From: an uncultured Microbacteriaceae bacterium
Lineage (GTDB): Bacteria > Actinomycetota > Actinomycetes > Actinomycetales > Microbacteriaceae
Assembly (NCBI GenBank): GCA_946481135.1
Contig: CAMLMQ010000123.1
Span: forward strand, 1-8,835
Direction of reading: 5' to 3'
Length of the DNA: 8,835 nucleotides
Shown: positions 6,037-8,835 of the stretch, in pieces
Numbering within the stretch: the first letter of the stretch is position 1
How the letters are laid out: each line of letters begins with the position of its first letter
Notes under the pieces: generated by a model
Databases searched by the model: none
Seen by the model: the letters and a program-made list of their open reading frames with translations, nothing else
Told to the model about the DNA's origin: nothing
Translations under genes and position numbers: made by a program

Positions 6037-6051
6037 CCGAGCGGCCTCAGC
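6032..6051. terminator. Weak inverted repeat spanning both convergent stop codons
   Basis: GCTGA (6032-6036) and TCAGC (6047-6051) form a 5-bp inverted repeat around a 10-base loop that contains a possible inner CC/GG pair. Each arm holds one gene's stop codon: TGA of the HAD gene on the plus strand and TGA of prmC on the minus strand. No U-run follows on either side, so it is not a canonical intrinsic terminator. Any role in termination is speculative. Confidence 0.25.
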
Positions 6052-6901
6052 GCAGCGCGGTCGTGGCGCGGTCGCGGCCGAGGAGGTCGCGGGTGGTGGC
6101 GGGTGACGCCCAGCCGTCGTCCGTGAGCAGCTCCCGGATGTCGGCGCCCTGCAGTTCCCCGTGCTCGAGCACGAGGACGCCACCCGGGCGCAGCAGGCGG
6201 CGCGCGGTCGCCGAGACGGCGCGCACGACCTCCAGCCCGTCGTCGCCGCCGTAGAGGGCGGCCTCGGGGTCGTGCAGTCGCACCTCGGGATCGCGCGGGA
6301 TCGCGCCGAGCGGGATGTACGGCGGGTTCGAGACGACGACGTCGAGCGTCCCGTCGAGTTCGGGGAGCGCGTCGGCCAGGTCGGCGAACACGAGGCGCAG
6401 GTTGTCGGCGCCGACGGATCGGGCGTTCTCGCGCGCCCAGATGAACGCCTGAGGCGAGTTCTCCACGGCGACGACCTCGGCGTGGGGCACCTCGGTCGCG
6501 AGGGCGAGCGCGATGGCGCCGCTTCCGGTGCCGAGGTCGGCCGCCCGCGGCGTCGGTGACGGCACCGCGAGCAGCGCGTCGACGCCGAGCTGCGCGACGA
6601 GTTCGGTCTCGGGGCGCGGCACGAACACCCCGGGTCCGACCGCGAGCTCGAGCTGCCGGAAGGCGGCGCGACCGGTGAGGTGCTGCAGCGGCTCACGCGC
6701 CGCTCGGCGCTCGACGAGTTCGAGCACCGCGTGGCGAGCCTCGACGTCAAGCGGGGCGCCGGTGACGACGCGCGCCTGCACCTGCCCGCGCGAGAGCCCG
6801 AGCACGTGGGCGACGAGCAGCTCGGCGTCGGCCTCGGGCGACGGAACGCCGGCCGCCGTGAGCACGGCGACCGCATGGTCGATCAGGTCGCGGGGGGTCA
6901 A
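6047..6901 (-). CDS. prmC: Release factor glutamine N5-methyltransferase
   Basis: This 284-residue enzyme uses S-adenosylmethionine to methylate the glutamine of the GGQ motif in peptide-chain release factors. The N-terminal helical domain that docks the release factor covers about 1-90 and includes [11 protein letters not shown] (71-81). VPRPETE (94-100) leads into the methyltransferase fold, with motif [13 protein letters not shown] (121-132), the acidic ribose-binding position in VAVENS (144-149), and catalytic NPPY (192-195), which is the diagnostic PrmC/HemK signature. Length is normal. The start is TTG at 6901, overlapping the prfA stop by four bases (TTGA). No Shine-Dalgarno is evident, so it is probably translated by coupling to prfA. 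Its substrate RF1 is encoded immediately upstream. It is the last gene of the block before the HAD interruption. Confidence 0.96.
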   Translation of the reverse strand: MTPRDLIDHAVAVLTAAGVPSPEADAELLVAHVLGLSRGQVQARVVTGAPLDVEARHAVLELVERRAAREPLQHLTGRAAFRQLELAVGPGVFVPRPETELVAQLGVDALLAVPSPTPRAADLGTGSGAIALALATEVPHAEVVAVENSPQAFIWARENARSVGADNLRLVFADLADALPELDGTLDVVVSNPPYIPLGAIPRDPEVRLHDPEAALYGGDDGLEVVRAVSATARRLLRPGGVLVLEHGELQGADIRELLTDDGWASPATTRDLLGRDRATTALR

Positions 6902-7980
6902 TTCTGCGCGTCGGCGAGTTCGGCCAGGCGCGACTCCTCGTCGGCCTGGATGCAGGAGTCGATGACGGGCTGCAGGGCGCCGTTCATCACCTGGTCGAGG
7001 TTGTAGGCCTTGTAGCCGGTGCGGTGGTCGGCGATGCGGTTCTCGGGGAAGTTGTAGGTGCGGATGCGCTCCGAGCGGTCCATCGAGCGGATCTGGCTTC
7101 TACGCTGGTCCGACGCGGCGGCCGCGAGCTCCTCCTGCTGCTTCGCGAGCAACCGGGCGCGCAGCACGCGCATCCCCGCCTCGCGATTCTGGATCTGCGA
7201 CTTCTCGTTCTGCATCGACACGACGATGCCGGTCGGCACGTGGGTGATGCGCACGGCCGAGTCGGTCGTGTTGACGCTCTGCCCGCCCGGACCCGACGAG
7301 CGGAACACGTCGATGCGCAGGTCGTTCGGGTCGATCGCGATCTCCTCGGGCTCGTCGACCTCGGGGAAGACGAGCACCCCGGTCGTCGAGGTGTGGATGC
7401 GCCCCTGGGACTCGGTCGCCGGCACGCGCTGCACGCGGTGCACTCCGCCCTCGTACTTCAGCGAGGCCCACACGCCCTGCGCGGGGTCGGTCGCGCTCGA
7501 CTTGATCGCCACCTGCACGTCCTTGTAGCCGCCGAGGTCGGATTCGGTGCGGTCGAGGAGCTCCGTCTTCCACCCGCGGGACTCGGCGTAGTGCAGGTAC
7601 ATCCGCAGGAGATCGGCCGCGAACAGCGCCGACTCCTCTCCGCCCTCGCCGCCCTTGATCTCCATGATCACGTCGCGCCCGTCGTCGGGGTCGCGCGGGA
7701 TGAGGAGGCGCCGGAGTCGCTCCTGCGCGTGCGCGAGGCCCTCCTCGAGCGACGGCACCTCGGCGGCGAACGCCTCGTCCTCCTTGGCGAGTTCGCGCGC
7801 CGCCGCGAGGTCGTCCTGCGCCTGCGCCCACGCGGAGTGCGCCGCGACGATCTGGCTCAGCTCGGCGTAGCGCCGGTTGACCTTCTTCGCCCGCGCGGCA
7901 TCCGCGTGGACGGCCGGGTCGGAGAGCACCTGCTGGAGCTCCTCATGCTCGGCCAGGAGGCCCTGGACCGATTCGAACAC
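6898..7980 (-). CDS. prfA: Peptide chain release factor 1
   Basis: This 360-residue factor reads UAA and UAG stop codons and triggers peptide release on the ribosome. The codon-reading PxT motif is PAT (187-189) in [14 protein letters not shown], which identifies RF1 and not RF2 (SPF). The catalytic GGQ is at 232-234 in [17 protein letters not shown]. Domain 1 is the helical N-terminal part (1 to about 100), and the acidic GGEGGEE (110-116) is a family hallmark. Length is standard. The start is GTG at 7980, preceded by GAGGT with seven bases of spacing; that Shine-Dalgarno overlaps the rho stop codon (TGAGGT). The gene is 10 nt after rho and overlaps prmC by four bases. In mycobacteria rpmE lies between rho and prfA; there is no room for it here. 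Confidence 0.98.
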   Translation of the reverse strand: MFESVQGLLAEHEELQQVLSDPAVHADAARAKKVNRRYAELSQIVAAHSAWAQAQDDLAAARELAKEDEAFAAEVPSLEEGLAHAQERLRRLLIPRDPDDGRDVIMEIKGGEGGEESALFAADLLRMYLHYAESRGWKTELLDRTESDLGGYKDVQVAIKSSATDPAQGVWASLKYEGGVHRVQRVPATESQGRIHTSTTGVLVFPEVDEPEEIAIDPNDLRIDVFRSSGPGGQSVNTTDSAVRITHVPTGIVVSMQNEKSQIQNREAGMRVLRARLLAKQQEELAAAASDQRRSQIRSMDRSERIRTYNFPENRIADHRTGYKAYNLDQVMNGALQPVIDSCIQADEESRLAELADAQN

Positions 7981-7985
7981 GCGTC

Positions 7986-7992
7986 GAACCTC
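7986..7992 (-). promoter_or_regulatory. Shine-Dalgarno of prfA overlapping the rho stop codon
   Basis: The minus strand reads TGAGGT, where TGA is the rho stop and GAGGT is the ribosome-binding site for the GTG at 7980. This arrangement lets ribosomes finishing rho re-initiate on prfA and supports the chosen start. Confidence 0.65.
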
Positions 7993-8835
7993 AGTGGTGC
8001 CCGTTGCCGTTGCCGTTGGGCAGCGACTTCTGGATCTGCACGAGGAACTCGACGTTCGACTGCGTCTCCTTGAGCTTGCTGAGCACGACCTCGAGCTGCT
8101 GCTGCGGGTCGAGGCCGGCGAGCATCCGACGCAGGCGCGTCGTGATCTGCACTTCCTCGGCCGTGAGCAGCTCGTCTTCGCGGCGCGTGCTCGAGGCGAC
8201 GATGTCGACCGCCGGGAAGATGCGCTTGTCGGCGAGGCGACGGTCGAGGCGCAGCTCGGAGTTGCCGGTGCCCTTGAACTCCTCGAAGATCACCTCGTCC
8301 ATCTTCGAACCGGTCTCGACGAGCGCGGTCGCGAGGATGGTCAGCGAGCCGCCGCCCTCGATGTTGCGCGCCGCGCCGAAGAAGCGCTTCGGCGGGTAGA
8401 GCGCCGACGCGTCGACGCCGCCCGAGAGGATGCGACCGGAGGCCGGCGACGCGAGGTTGTACGCGCGGCCGAGGCGGGTGATCGAGTCGAGCAGCACGAC
8501 GACGTCGTTGCCGAGCTCGACGAGGCGCTTCGCGCGCTCGATCGCGAGCTCGGCGACCGTCGTGTGATCCTCGGCGGGGCGGTCGAAGGTCGAGGCGATG
8601 ACCTCGCCCTTCACCGAGCGCTGCATGTCGGTGACCTCTTCGGGGCGCTCGTCGACGAGCACCACCATGATGTGCACCTCGGGGTTGTTGACCGCGATGG
8701 CCTTGGCGATCGCCTGCAGGATGATCGTCTTGCCGGCCTTCGGCGGCGCGACGATGAGGCCGCGCTGGCCCTTGCCGATGGGCGCGATGAGGTCGATGAT
8801 GCGCGTCGAGAGCTTCTCGGGCGTCGTCTCCAGCC
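7991..8835 (-). CDS. rho: Transcription termination factor Rho, C-terminal part (5' end beyond window)
   Basis: About 280 residues of the hexameric RNA helicase that ends transcription are visible; the RNA-binding N-terminal domain, which is large in actinobacteria, lies beyond 8835. The frame is open to the window edge, beginning [22 protein letters not shown]. ATPase motifs are Walker A APPKAGKT (visible residues 29-36), [11 protein letters not shown] just after it, Walker [14 protein letters not shown] (about 114-126), the Q-loop region [20 protein letters not shown] and the R-loop [11 protein letters not shown]. These contact RNA in the central channel and match the family closely. The protein ends [11 protein letters not shown], a Gly/Asn/His tail that looks like a lineage-specific addition. 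It is the first gene of the prfA-prmC block. Confidence 0.98.
   Translation of the reverse strand, partial: LETTPEKLSTRIIDLIAPIGKGQRGLIVAPPKAGKTIILQAIAKAIAVNNPEVHIMVVLVDERPEEVTDMQRSVKGEVIASTFDRPAEDHTTVAELAIERAKRLVELGNDVVVLLDSITRLGRAYNLASPASGRILSGGVDASALYPPKRFFGAARNIEGGGSLTILATALVETGSKMDEVIFEEFKGTGNSELRLDRRLADKRIFPAVDIVASSTRREDELLTAEEVQITTRLRRMLAGLDPQQQLEVVLSKLKETQSNVEFLVQIQKSLPNGNGNGHH

Noticed and set aside
5377..6876. Minus-strand open frame (499 codons) across the HAD gene and prmC
   Set aside because: It runs out of frame through prmC and antisense through the HAD gene; the Arg/Ser/Pro-rich translation is a GC artefact, whereas both real genes show catalytic motifs.
7024..8073. Plus-strand open frame (349 codons) opposite prfA and the rho end
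   Set aside because: It is antisense to prfA, which is certain from PAT and GGQ motifs; the composition is biased and no domain was seen.

Overview
The window is a high-GC (roughly 70% by eye) stretch of an actinobacterial chromosome. Gene order, the long delta subunit of ATP synthase and protein style best fit Microbacteriaceae or a close relative; the family is inferred, the phylum is well supported. It is packed with housekeeping genes. No gene-free stretch exceeds 100 bases, and I saw no tRNA, rRNA, CRISPR array, insertion sequence or phage gene.

Nearly everything is on the minus strand, so the genes read from right to left. They begin with rho (8835-7991, 5' end outside the window), prfA (7980-6898) and prmC (6901-6047), the transcription-termination and translation-termination block. 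Next comes an interruption: a plus-strand HAD hydrolase (5416-6036), convergent with prmC, and a divergent minus-strand small two-helix membrane protein with a PLDc_N-like domain (5354-5103). The minus-strand series then resumes with a Sua5/YrdC threonylcarbamoyl-AMP synthase (5064-4387), a WecA/MraY-type polyprenyl-phosphate sugar-1-phosphate transferase (4396-3116), an AtpI-like four-helix protein (3119-2679), and the ATP synthase operon atpB (2582-1719), atpE (1659-1444), atpF (1415-861), atpH (861-70) and the first 11 codons of atpA (34-1).

This is the cluster known from Mycobacterium tuberculosis as rho-rpmE-prfA-prmC-sua5-wecA-(atpI-like)-atpBEFHA. Here rpmE is missing and the HAD/PLDc_N pair sits between prmC and sua5. 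Tight overlaps (prfA/prmC 4 nt, sua5/wecA 10 nt, wecA/atpI-like 4 nt, atpF/atpH 1 nt) point to translational coupling. Six of the eleven minus-strand starts inside the window are GTG or TTG. Likely new transcription starts are a leaderless-type promoter before the PLDc_N gene, and weaker candidates before sua5 and atpB.

I do not see a new defence, mobile or biosynthetic system. The observations most worth checking are: a short stretch of the small PLDc_N protein that closely resembles the N-terminal membrane entry of AtpF from the same cluster; an internal duplication in AtpH; a hairpin followed by an A-rich ribosome-binding region between atpB and atpE; and the insertion that splits a normally contiguous cluster.
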